NCBI GenBank assembly: GCA_964649745.1
Contig: CAZYQI010000011.1
Coordinates: forward strand, 1 to 64,000
Source: CAZEHS01 sp964649745
GTDB lineage: Bacteria > Bacillota > Clostridia > Peptostreptococcales > Acidaminobacteraceae
Direction: 5' to 3'
DNA: 64,000 nucleotides
The notes below the pieces were generated by a model, which did no database searches, was not told where the DNA came from, and worked only from the letters and a program-made list of their open reading frames with translations. Positions within the stretch are counted from its first letter, which is position 1. Every line of letters begins with the position of its first letter. Shown piece after piece: positions 1 through 6,134 of this stretch. The position numbers and the translations under genes are program-made.

Positions 1-68
1 ATTCTACAGCCCAATCGGGTTTCTGACAAAAGCACAATCTATTTTACACTCCCCCCTTTTTTATGTGT

Positions 69-87
69 TTACAGCATCTTGCCCATG
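69..87. repeat. Left attachment-site repeat (duplicate of accA 3' end)
   Basis: The sequence TTACAGCATCTTGCCCATG is an 18/19 match to 2287-2305. On the minus strand it reads ATG GGC AAG ATG CTG TAA, the same five residues and stop as the accA end. The only difference is GGC against GGG, both glycine. It is read here as the distal att site, with the original downstream flank of accA lying at 1-68. Confidence 0.75.
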
Positions 88-106
88 TTTCGGGGCAGTT
101 TTTTTT
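80..106 (+). terminator. Possible weak intrinsic terminator overlapping the left att site
   Basis: On the plus strand TGCCC (80-84) can pair with GGGCA (93-97), followed after one G by eight T residues (99-106). The stem is only five base pairs, so termination strength is uncertain. It overlaps the left attachment repeat. Confidence 0.35.
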
Positions 107-201
107 GAGTATTCTCTATGTTTTTCATTCCTTTAAATCGTTTATTTTACTACACTGTTTTTCAGATGATAAAATCTGATTCAAATAGGATTTTTAAAAA
201 T

Positions 202-210
202 GTGGTCAAC
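202..210 (+). repeat. GTGGTCAA motif, left copy (possible integrase arm-type site)
   Basis: GTGGTCAAC occurs here, about 115 bp inside the left att repeat. The same motif appears twice near the right end at 2130-2139 and 2141-2150. Short direct repeats close to both att sites are what arm-type integrase binding sites look like; the assignment is inference. Confidence 0.4.
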
Positions 211-218
211 TCCGTTTA

Positions 219-757
219 TCACTTTAACAAGTCTGCAATGGTTGCATGTCCCTTGCCTTTACACGCTTTATGCTCTTTAATCGCTGCTATCAAAGCATAA
301 ATATCATTTTTGAAAAATGATTTCATTGTTCCACTTTTCTTAATACCCTTAATTTTATATTCTGTCGTCGCATAATCACTTGGTTTTTTATCAGAATGCT
401 TATTAGTATACTTGGAATAATCTCCAGCATGAACAATCATCAACATTTCAATTTCGGGATTTGTAATCACATTATACACCGGATATCTTTCTTTATAAAG
501 ATTACCCAGTTCAAATTTCTCCTTCTTCGAGTCGATGATTCTAATTATCAACATCGGTTTATCATAATCCAAGTTTAAGTAGGTTTCTTCAATTTTTTTC
601 GATGTTCTACTGCGTTCGTCTTGTTGTTTAAAAAGTCCTGCCTTTTAAATAGAAGCTTGTCTTCATCTAATAACCATTCAATTATTTCCTGCTCTGCTGT
701 GCCCTCACATATACAAATTACATAGTATTCATTATTACACTCTTTAATTACTCCCAT
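219..757 (-). pseudogene. RloB/AbiLii-like TOPRIM protein, split by a -1 frame change at an A7 run
   Basis: Two adjacent frames together make one recognisable protein of about 179 residues. The first frame (757 to 575, ATG) carries the N-terminal core CEGTAEQEIIEWLL. The second (continuing to 219) carries IIRIIDSKKEKFEL and the family motif ITNPEIEMLMIVHAG, and ends ADLLK. They join if the reading frame slips back one base at the seven A residues in CGA-AAA-AAA-TTG (590-598 on the plus strand). The downstream frame has no good start of its own, only a TTG at 572 without a Shine-Dalgarno. RloB/AbiLii proteins are TOPRIM-fold partners of AAA ATPases in abortive-infection systems. The gene overlaps the ATPase end by 10 nt, so the two were translationally coupled. 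It could be a decayed gene, a homopolymer sequencing error, or a programmed frameshift, since the run forms the slippery heptamer A_AAA_AAA. Confidence 0.7.
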
Positions 758-1905
758 ATGCTCTCCTTATATGCCTTAATTGAAAGGTAATCAGGAGATG
801 TTCCCTTGATATAATTCGAAAGGAACACTTCGCTCTTTTTGTTCTCAACTCGTTTTATGATATCGCTATATCTGATTAATTCGCTATTATGTGCTTTATC
901 TCTTAAAATGACAAAAATATTGTCCTTTCTTTCAATAAAATCGAGAACTTCTGCATAGTGTGTCGTAAATATGAGAGTTGCTCCATTTCTATTGATGTCC
1001 TTATCATTAAAAAGCTCAATGATGAACTGAACCAATCTCTTATGAAAGTGATTTTCCAACTCATCAATTATTAGATACCCTCCATTTCTAATGATGTTTT
1101 TTACCCAGAACAAAATGTTCCCACCTTTAGCTGTCCCTGATGATAGTAGGTAACTTTCATTAGGGATGTAGCTACAGAACATTTGATCATCCTTATTTTT
1201 GAACTTAACTTTTATTTGCTCCTTTTCAGATACTAATTCTTCGATACTATTGTCAAATATGTTGATATCTATCATTGAAGCTTTTCCATTAACTCTGTAA
1301 TAATTGACCATATTCTCGTTGATCAGTGTATAAAACAATCTGCGTGAATTTTTATCTTGTGGTTTTATATAATATAGAATGCTATCTTCATCACGAAGGA
1401 ATGCTACATCTTTCTTTAGTTGCTTCCTTGTAATTATAATATCGGTTTTATCAAACTGATTAATGTTCTCTTTCTTTTTAACGAGAGATACCTTTTTCCC
1501 ATAGAATATCTCATCATCAAAAGCGATACTTCTTGAATGTTCATCGCTTTCAGAGCTCATCACGTATTTAAGTTTTGATTGAAGACGGTAATAACGTTTT
1601 TCATTTGTGTCAAAGAAATCAACTATCATCTCTGAACCATTTCTGAGTAATCCATTTGGAATGGATAGATTGTCGATTGATTTTTGTCTTAATACAATAT
1701 CAAATGCCATATCCAATAATTTTAATGCCGATGTCTTTCCGGAAGCATTTGGTCCAATTAAAGCAACCGTATTTTGTGTGTTGAAGTCACCATGGTAGTT
1801 ATAAACATAATTATCATCCGTAACTCTATCTCTCGCAACAAAGTCAATTTCAAAACCATTTTCAAATAAATCTATGTTTTCAAAAGCTACTTTTAGTATT
1901 TTCAT
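748..1905 (-). CDS. AAA-family ATPase of an AbiL-type defence pair (AbiLi-like)
   Basis: This is a 385-residue ABC/SMC-like P-loop ATPase of the kind paired with TOPRIM effectors in phage defence. Walker A is GPNASGKTS at residues 51-59. Near the C-terminus lie a signature-like LSSGTAKGGN, a Walker B with catalytic acid LIIDELENHFHKR, and a switch histidine in IFTTHYAEVL. The start at 1905 was chosen because GGAGGT (1911-1916) lies five bases upstream and MKILKVAFENI is the usual ATPase beginning; the frame extends 16 codons further without support. A promoter lies directly upstream. The downstream partner overlaps by 10 nt. Base composition is AT-rich compared with the neighbouring acc genes. 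Assignment to AbiLi rather than another OLD-like or PARIS-like ATPase rests on the partner gene and is not certain; the defence role is inferred. Confidence 0.8.
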   Translation of the reverse strand: MKILKVAFENIDLFENGFEIDFVARDRVTDDNYVYNYHGDFNTQNTVALIGPNASGKTSALKLLDMAFDIVLRQKSIDNLSIPNGLLRNGSEMIVDFFDTNEKRYYRLQSKLKYVMSSESDEHSRSIAFDDEIFYGKKVSLVKKKENINQFDKTDIIITRKQLKKDVAFLRDEDSILYYIKPQDKNSRRLFYTLINENMVNYYRVNGKASMIDINIFDNSIEELVSEKEQIKVKFKNKDDQMFCSYIPNESYLLSSGTAKGGNILFWVKNIIRNGGYLIIDELENHFHKRLVQFIIELFNDKDINRNGATLIFTTHYAEVLDFIERKDNIFVILRDKAHNSELIRYSDIIKRVENKKSEVFLSNYIKGTSPDYLSIKAYKESIWE

Positions 1906-1924
1906 AGCGCACCTCCATGTAATT

Positions 1925-1953
1925 AGTATACATCTTCCATCGGTTATAAACAA
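1925..1953 (-). promoter_or_regulatory. Sigma-A type promoter for the ATPase/TOPRIM pair
   Basis: On the minus strand TTGTTT (1948-1953) and TATACT (1925-1930) are separated by 17 bp. Transcription would start close to 1918, just before the ribosome-binding site at 1911-1916. Confidence 0.65.
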
Positions 1954-1977
1954 TAATTTTGTTTATAAACATACATA

Positions 1978-2127
1978 CTTGGTCGTCAAGATGATGAAAC
2001 ATCAAACCGGGTGTACCTCCGCATCACTAACACCATGAAAATGGAGGTTGTATCTATGTTTTCAAAACTCATGGCCGAAGGTAATTTAGTTAAAGAAACT
2101 CTTTTGATTTATGCCCTTGCAAATTAA
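1978..2127 (+). pseudogene. C-terminal remnant of a tyrosine recombinase (integrase)
   Basis: The plus-strand frame ending at TAA 2125-2127 encodes LGRQDDETSNRVYLRITN, then TMKMEVVSMFSKLMAEGN and a short tail. This matches the end of phage-type integrases: an LG[HR] motif, the nucleophilic tyrosine in VYLRIT, and the basic tail after it. A stop codon lies at 1966-1968, only a few codons upstream, so the DNA-binding and most of the catalytic domain are gone. It is transcribed convergently towards accA and followed by an intrinsic terminator. It explains how the element arrived and why it may now be immobile unless an integrase acts in trans. Confidence 0.75.
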
Positions 2128-2129
2128 AT

Positions 2130-2150
2130 GTGGTCAAAACGTGGTCAAAA
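2130..2150 (+). repeat. Tandem GTGGTCAAAA motifs (possible integrase arm-type sites)
   Basis: GTGGTCAAAA occurs at 2130-2139 and again at 2141-2150, directly after the integrase stop codon and about 140 bp from the right att repeat. A third copy, GTGGTCAAC, lies at 202-210 in the same orientation. The role as integrase arm sites is inference from position. Confidence 0.45.
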
Positions 2151-2151
2151 A

Positions 2152-2190
2152 GGGACTTCTGCATTAGAAGCCCCTTTATTGTTTGTTTTA
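2152..2190 (+). terminator. Intrinsic terminator after the integrase remnant
   Basis: GGGACTTCT and AGAAGCCCC (2152-2174) form a nine-base-pair stem with one mismatch and a five-base loop. A T-rich stretch follows on the plus strand, as expected for the end of the former integrase gene. Confidence 0.7.
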
Positions 2191-2231
2191 TAGAGTTTTG
2201 TTTGGCACTTGCACCTATTGTAACTGCACGC

Positions 2232-2276
2232 TTTTGCTCTGTAGTGCCTCACGAAGTGTTCGCCAGTAAGAGCAAA
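2232..2276. repeat. Inverted repeat next to the right att site
   Basis: TTTTGCTCT (2232-2240) is perfectly complementary to AGAGCAAAA (2268-2276). A smaller CAC-GAA-GTG hairpin lies inside. It sits within 11 bp of the accA stop codon. It could be an accessory recombination site or an RNA hairpin ending the accA transcript, although no U-run follows on the minus strand. Confidence 0.4.
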
Positions 2277-2286
2277 ATTGCATATA

Positions 2287-2305
2287 TTACAGCATCTTCC
2301 CCATG
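2287..2305. repeat. Right attachment-site repeat (accA 3' end)
   Basis: TTACAGCATCTTCCCCATG covers the final codons and stop of accA on the minus strand and is repeated with one mismatch at 69-87. Being inside the coding end, it keeps accA intact after integration. Confidence 0.75.
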
Positions 2306-3237
2306 GCCCTGAACTTGTCATATCGACTGTTCACAAGCTGTTCCGGCTCAACGCTCTTCAGCTCATTTATCTGTTGCTTCAACCATGCTCCCACAGCCTG
2401 CTTGGCTTTTTCATGATCCCGATGGGCACCGCCCAGAGGTTCGTCCACCACGGCATCAATGACGCCGAGATTTTTGATTTCCGCTGCAGTGAGCTTCATG
2501 ACAGCGGCGGCCTCCGGTGCTTTGGCGGAATCCTTCCAGAGGATACTGGCCAGGCCTTCCGGGGAAATGACGGAATATACTGCAGAGGAAAGCATGGCAA
2601 CCCGGTCTGCAACGCCGATTCCCAGGGCGCCACCGCTGCCCCCCTCTCCGATAACAACGGATACCACCGGCACCCGGAGTCGTGCCATGGTCAAAAGGTT
2701 CTGGGCAATGGCCTGACCCTGCCCCCGTTCTTCGGCTCCCAGGCCGCAGTAAGCGCCGGAGGTATCAATAAAGGTGATTACGGGCCGTTTGAATTTTTCT
2801 GCCTGCTCCATAAGGCGCAGAGCCTTGCGGTATCCCTCCGGATGGGGCATTCCGAAGTTGCGGCGGATATTTTCCTTGGTATCGCGCCCCTTCTGGTGTC
2901 CGATTACGGTAACCGGAACGCCTTCCAGAAAGGCAACCCCACCGATCAGAGCTGGATCATCCCCGTAAAGCCGATCCCCTTTCAACTCCACGAAATCGGT
3001 GAAGATTCCCTGGATATAGTCCTCTGTTGTAGGGCGCTCCGGGTGACGGGCCAGCTTTACCCGGTCCCAGGCGGAAAGGCCTGCAAAGGTTTCAGCCTGA
3101 AGCTTAACCAGCTTGGCCTCCAGGGTTTTCAGCTCGTCGCCGAGGTTGATGCCGTTTTCCGCTGAAAAAAGCCGCAGTCCCTGTATCTTCTCTTCCAGCT
3201 CCAAAATAGGTTTTTCGAATTCAAGAATTTGAGCCAC
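2287..3237 (-). CDS. accA: Acetyl-CoA carboxylase, carboxyltransferase subunit alpha
   Basis: AccA pairs with AccD to transfer the carboxyl group from biotin to acetyl-CoA, giving malonyl-CoA for fatty-acid synthesis in the cytoplasm. The 316-residue length is normal. The carboxyltransferase core is clear, with GEGGSGGALGIG and SPEGLASILWKD in the C-terminal half and the usual helical N-terminus. The GTG at 3237 was chosen as start because GGAGGT (3245-3250) lies seven bases upstream; a GTG three codons earlier overlaps that site. The gene overlaps the accD end by 17 nt and is last in accBCDA. Its last five codons double as the attachment site of the element to the left, so the extreme 3' end may be donor-derived. 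Confidence 0.95.
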   Translation of the reverse strand: MAQILEFEKPILELEEKIQGLRLFSAENGINLGDELKTLEAKLVKLQAETFAGLSAWDRVKLARHPERPTTEDYIQGIFTDFVELKGDRLYGDDPALIGGVAFLEGVPVTVIGHQKGRDTKENIRRNFGMPHPEGYRKALRLMEQAEKFKRPVITFIDTSGAYCGLGAEERGQGQAIAQNLLTMARLRVPVVSVVIGEGGSGGALGIGVADRVAMLSSAVYSVISPEGLASILWKDSAKAPEAAAVMKLTAAEIKNLGVIDAVVDEPLGGAHRDHEKAKQAVGAWLKQQINELKSVEPEQLVNSRYDKFRAMGKML

Positions 3238-4105
3238 TGAATGCACCTCCGCTTCCCATATGTGCCCGCAAGAGCAGGGTCAGGGTTGTCTTCATCTCGC
3301 CGCGGGGAACGATGCGGTCTACAAAGCCCCGTTCCATAAGGAATTCCGCCCGCTGAAAGCCCGGGGGAAGACTCTGCCGTATGGTCTGCTCAATGACCCG
3401 CTGACCCGCAAAGCCGATAAGGGCTCCCGGTTCCGCCAGAATCACATCCCCCAGCATGGCATAGCTGGCGGTGACACCTCCGGTGGTTGGATCCGTAAGT
3501 ACAGCGAAGTATGGAAGCCCCTGTTCAGAGAGCTTGCCCAGCGCTGCAGAGGTTTTCGCCATCTGCATCAGGGAAAGGATTCCCTCCTGCATCCGGGCTC
3601 CGCCGGAGGCACAGAAGCCGATTACCGGAAGATTTTTCTCACCTGCCAGCTCAATCAACCGGGTGATCCGTTCTCCGGCAGCACTGCCAAGACTGCCCAT
3701 CATAAAATCCGGTTCCATGGCGAATACGCATACGGGTATCCCGTTAACCGCTCCGGAGCCGGTTAATACAGATTCCGTTTCGCCGGCTTTTGACTTAGCC
3801 TGACCCAGCTTCTCCGGGTAATCCGGAAAGCCCAGGGGATCTGCGGAGAGGACATCCATACCGGTTTCCTTAAAGGAACCGCTGTCCAGCAGTGATTCAA
3901 TACGGGCCCTGGCCCCTATCCGCTCGTGTTTCCCACAAACCGGACAGACATGAAGCTGCCTTTGCCACTGTTCTGCCGGTACACGGCCGGAGCACTGCAC
4001 GCACAGGTGTTCATTCATTTTTGCAGCAAGGCGGGCAGACGCCTTTTCAGTGATTGGCGGCTTTTCCTTCACCTGTTTTTTTCGTTTAAGAAGATCCAAG
4101 AGCAT
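3221..4105 (-). CDS. accD: Acetyl-CoA carboxylase, carboxyltransferase subunit beta
   Basis: AccD is the zinc-binding half of the carboxyltransferase. Cys35, Cys38, Cys54 and Cys57 (CVQC, CPVC) form the N-terminal zinc ribbon. The crotonase-like core follows, with CASGGARMQEG and DPTTGGVTASYAMLGD, typical of AccD. Length (294 residues) matches the family. The ATG at 4105 has GGAGG just upstream. It overlaps accC by 20 nt and accA by 17 nt, consistent with coupled translation of subunits needed in equal amounts. Confidence 0.95.
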   Translation of the reverse strand: MLLDLLKRKKQVKEKPPITEKASARLAAKMNEHLCVQCSGRVPAEQWQRQLHVCPVCGKHERIGARARIESLLDSGSFKETGMDVLSADPLGFPDYPEKLGQAKSKAGETESVLTGSGAVNGIPVCVFAMEPDFMMGSLGSAAGERITRLIELAGEKNLPVIGFCASGGARMQEGILSLMQMAKTSAALGKLSEQGLPYFAVLTDPTTGGVTASYAMLGDVILAEPGALIGFAGQRVIEQTIRQSLPPGFQRAEFLMERGFVDRIVPRGEMKTTLTLLLRAHMGSGGAFSGSNS

Positions 4106-5474
4106 AGCTATCCTCCTTCATCGCCTGTATCAGTTCAGGCAACCGCAGTTCAAGAGTGCCGGTATTGACATCCCCTGCCTGAAATTCAGGCAAGGCGATC
4201 AGATGCTTCTGAAATTCCAGATTGGTGACAAGACCGTCGATCACGGTTTCTTCCAGAACCCGCTTCATGCGGTTCAGAGCTTCCCGACGGGTGTTTCCCC
4301 ACACAATGATCTTGCCCATCATGGAATCGTAAGCATGGGGGATATGATAGCCCTGGTAGATATAAAAATCGTTTCGGACGCCGAAGCCTCCTGCCAGGTG
4401 CAGGGAGGTGACAACCCCCGCCCCCGGGCGGAAATCATCCATGGCGTTTTCCGCATTGATACGGCACTCGATGGCATGCCCTCTCAGGATCACCTGCTCC
4501 TGGGTGATGCCCAAGGGTTCTCCGGATGCAACCCGGATCTGAGCCTGCATCAGATCGATACCGGTCACCATTTCCGTCACCGGGTGCTCCACCTGAATCC
4601 GGGTGTTCATTTCCATGAAATAGAAAGAGCCGTCCTGATCCAGCAGAAATTCCACTGTTCCAGCACCGATATAATTCACTGCAACCGCCGCATCCACTGC
4701 CGCCTTATAGAAGCTTTGGCGCTGCTCTTCTGATATGACGGGACATGGCGATTCCTCTATGACCTTCTGATTACGACGCTGAAGACTGCAATCCCGCTCT
4801 CCGAGAGCCAGGGCGGTCCCGTGGGCGTCCGCCAGGATTTGAACCTCTACATGGCGGGGTTTTACGATCCTCCGCTCCATATAAACGCGGTCATCTCCAA
4901 AAGCGGCCTTGGCTTCCGCTCTGGCCGTTTGCCATGCGTTCTCCAGCTCACCGGGTTCATTGACTACCCGCATGCCCCGGCCGCCTCCGCCGCTGGCGGC
5001 TTTAACCATCAACGGATAACCGATCCGTACCGCCTCCGAGCGCAGCTCCTCCAAGGTTCCCACGGCCCCTTCGGATCCCGGCACAACCGGTACCCCGGCA
5101 GCCATCATCACTTCCCGGGCCTTTGCCTTGTCACCCATCATTTCAATCTGGTACGGTTCCGGACCGATAAAGATAAGGCCCGCTTCCTGACACGCTCTGG
5201 CAAAACCCGCGTTTTCTGACATAAAGCCGTACCCGGGATGAACGGCATCGGCTTTGCATGCCAGAGCCGCCTGCACCAATGCTCCCGGATTCAGATAGCT
5301 CTTGCCGGCGCTGGCCGGACCGATACAGAAGCTTTCATCGGCCAGAAGAACCGCCAGAGAATCCGCATCCGCAGTGGAATACGCTGCCACGGATTTGATG
5401 CCCAGCTCCCTGCATGCGCGAATAATCCGCACAGCGATTTCTCCCCTGTTGGCAATAAGGATTTTCTTTATCAT
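4086..5474 (-). CDS. accC: Acetyl-CoA carboxylase, biotin carboxylase subunit
   Basis: This ATP-grasp enzyme carboxylates the biotin of AccB using ATP and bicarbonate. It begins MIKKILIANRGEIAVRIIRA, the standard AccC start. It has VHPGYGFMSENA near residue 78, the glycine-rich ATP loop KAASGGGGRGMRVV in the B domain, and the catalytic EMNTRIQVEHPVTEMVTG. At 462 residues it is about 15 longer than most AccC because of a short C-terminal tail that overlaps accD. Its ATG shares one base with the accB stop codon. No key residue appears missing. Confidence 0.96.
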   Translation of the reverse strand: MIKKILIANRGEIAVRIIRACRELGIKSVAAYSTADADSLAVLLADESFCIGPASAGKSYLNPGALVQAALACKADAVHPGYGFMSENAGFARACQEAGLIFIGPEPYQIEMMGDKAKAREVMMAAGVPVVPGSEGAVGTLEELRSEAVRIGYPLMVKAASGGGGRGMRVVNEPGELENAWQTARAEAKAAFGDDRVYMERRIVKPRHVEVQILADAHGTALALGERDCSLQRRNQKVIEESPCPVISEEQRQSFYKAAVDAAVAVNYIGAGTVEFLLDQDGSFYFMEMNTRIQVEHPVTEMVTGIDLMQAQIRVASGEPLGITQEQVILRGHAIECRINAENAMDDFRPGAGVVTSLHLAGGFGVRNDFYIYQGYHIPHAYDSMMGKIIVWGNTRREALNRMKRVLEETVIDGLVTNLEFQKHLIALPEFQAGDVNTGTLELRLPELIQAMKEDSYALGSS

Positions 5475-5953
5475 TACGCCCTCCGAATCAGGAACAGGGG
5501 TTGTCCATACTCCACAATATCTTCCTGGTGAGCCAGGATGGCTTCAACAACACCGTCCCATTCCGCCTGTATTTCGTTCAACACCTTCATAGCCTCCAGA
5601 ATGCAAAGGGTCTGGCCCTTCACCACCCGCTGGCCCACTTCCACATACGCTTTGGCATCCGGTGAAGGAGCCGGATAGAAAACCCCTACCATAGGCGCCT
5701 TAATGGCCATGTCCCCATCAACTGCGGGGGCTGCCGGGGTAACCGGTGTGGCCTCTGCCTCGACTGCATGGACCGCAGGTGCCACCATTCCATGCATCGG
5801 CTGCATCACCGGGTGATGACTTTGAACCGGTGCCGCTACAGGGGCGAAGCCTTTTTCCAAAACCAGTGATTCTGTTCCGTTGGTGTACTTCAGGCGATTA
5901 AGGCCTGTATCATTAAATGTCTGGATAAGCTTTTGAATGTCGTTCAGTTCCAT
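5474..5953 (-). CDS. accB: Acetyl-CoA carboxylase, biotin carboxyl carrier protein
   Basis: AccB carries the biotin that shuttles the carboxyl group between AccC and the AccA/AccD pair. The C-terminal biotinyl domain has EAMKVLNE with the target Lys123; the commonest form is EAMKLMNE, so VLN is a mild variant. A Pro/Ala/Val-rich linker (about residues 35-80) separates it from the N-terminal helix MELNDIQKLIQTFNDTGLN. It is the first gene of the acc operon, with a promoter and palindrome directly upstream. Confidence 0.95.
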   Translation of the reverse strand: MELNDIQKLIQTFNDTGLNRLKYTNGTESLVLEKGFAPVAAPVQSHHPVMQPMHGMVAPAVHAVEAEATPVTPAAPAVDGDMAIKAPMVGVFYPAPSPDAKAYVEVGQRVVKGQTLCILEAMKVLNEIQAEWDGVVEAILAHQEDIVEYGQPLFLIRRA

Positions 5954-5964
5954 AGGATCCTCCG

Positions 5965-5984
5965 TTTAGTATCTGGTACTATTA
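5965..5984. promoter_or_regulatory. Palindromic operator candidate at the accB start site (FapR-like)
   Basis: TAGTA (5967-5971) and TACTA (5977-5981) form an inverted repeat around TCTGG, just downstream of the -10 box so that it would cover the transcription start. Firmicute FapR represses fatty-acid genes from palindromes built on a TTAGTA/TACTAA theme, so a FapR-like repressor is a reasonable guess. No fapR gene is in the window. Confidence 0.45.
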
Positions 5985-5990
5985 TTAAGT

Positions 5991-6019
5991 AGTATACCAT
6001 AGTCACAAGCCTCCTTCAA
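5991..6019 (-). promoter_or_regulatory. Sigma-A type promoter for accBCDA
   Basis: TTGAAG (6014-6019) and TATACT (5991-5996) are 17 bp apart on the minus strand. A TG one base before the -10 makes it an extended -10 promoter. The expected start is near 5984. Confidence 0.75.
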
Positions 6020-6101
6020 TGGAACACCGTATACCCGTACGCCATTTTTAGAGTTTTCATAGATTTACCCGCCAGGATTTGTCGGCAAACATAAATGAAG
6101 C

Positions 6102-6130
6102 AACCGCCGATATCAACGACATCGGCGGTT
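6102..6130 (-). terminator. Hairpin after rarD, likely terminator
   Basis: AACCGCCGAT (6102-6111) and ATCGGCGGTT (6121-6130) make a perfect ten-base-pair stem with a nine-base loop, five bases after the rarD stop. The following minus-strand tract is only modestly U-rich. Confidence 0.6.
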
Positions 6131-6134
6131 ATGG

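Larger units (their letters stand above)
69..2305. mobile_element. Small integrated element at the 3' end of accA carrying an AbiL-like defence pair
   Basis: A 19-bp direct repeat at 69-87 and 2287-2305 (18 of 19 identical) bounds a visibly AT-rich segment unlike the GC-richer genes to its right. The right copy is the last five codons and stop of accA; the left copy is a duplicate that also reads M-G-K-M-L-stop on the minus strand. Inside are an ATPase gene, a TOPRIM-like gene broken into two frames, the C-terminal remnant of a tyrosine recombinase and repeated GTGGTCAA motifs near both ends. Integration into gene 3' ends with restoration of the coding end is established behaviour of tyrosine recombinases. 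That this is such an element is inference, but several independent features agree. Confidence 0.75.

Noticed and set aside
219..572. The downstream part of the TOPRIM gene as an independent gene
   Set aside because: Its first possible start is a TTG without a ribosome-binding site, and the protein begins in the middle of a conserved domain; it is better read as the second half of one gene.
2130..2312. 60-codon plus-strand frame starting MVKTWSKRD after the integrase stub
   Set aside because: It begins in the GTGGTCAA repeats, crosses a terminator and the inverted repeat, and ends inside accA on the opposite strand.
2278..3165. Plus-strand frames opposite accA and accD
   Set aside because: They are shadows of well-conserved genes, without ribosome-binding sites or motifs.
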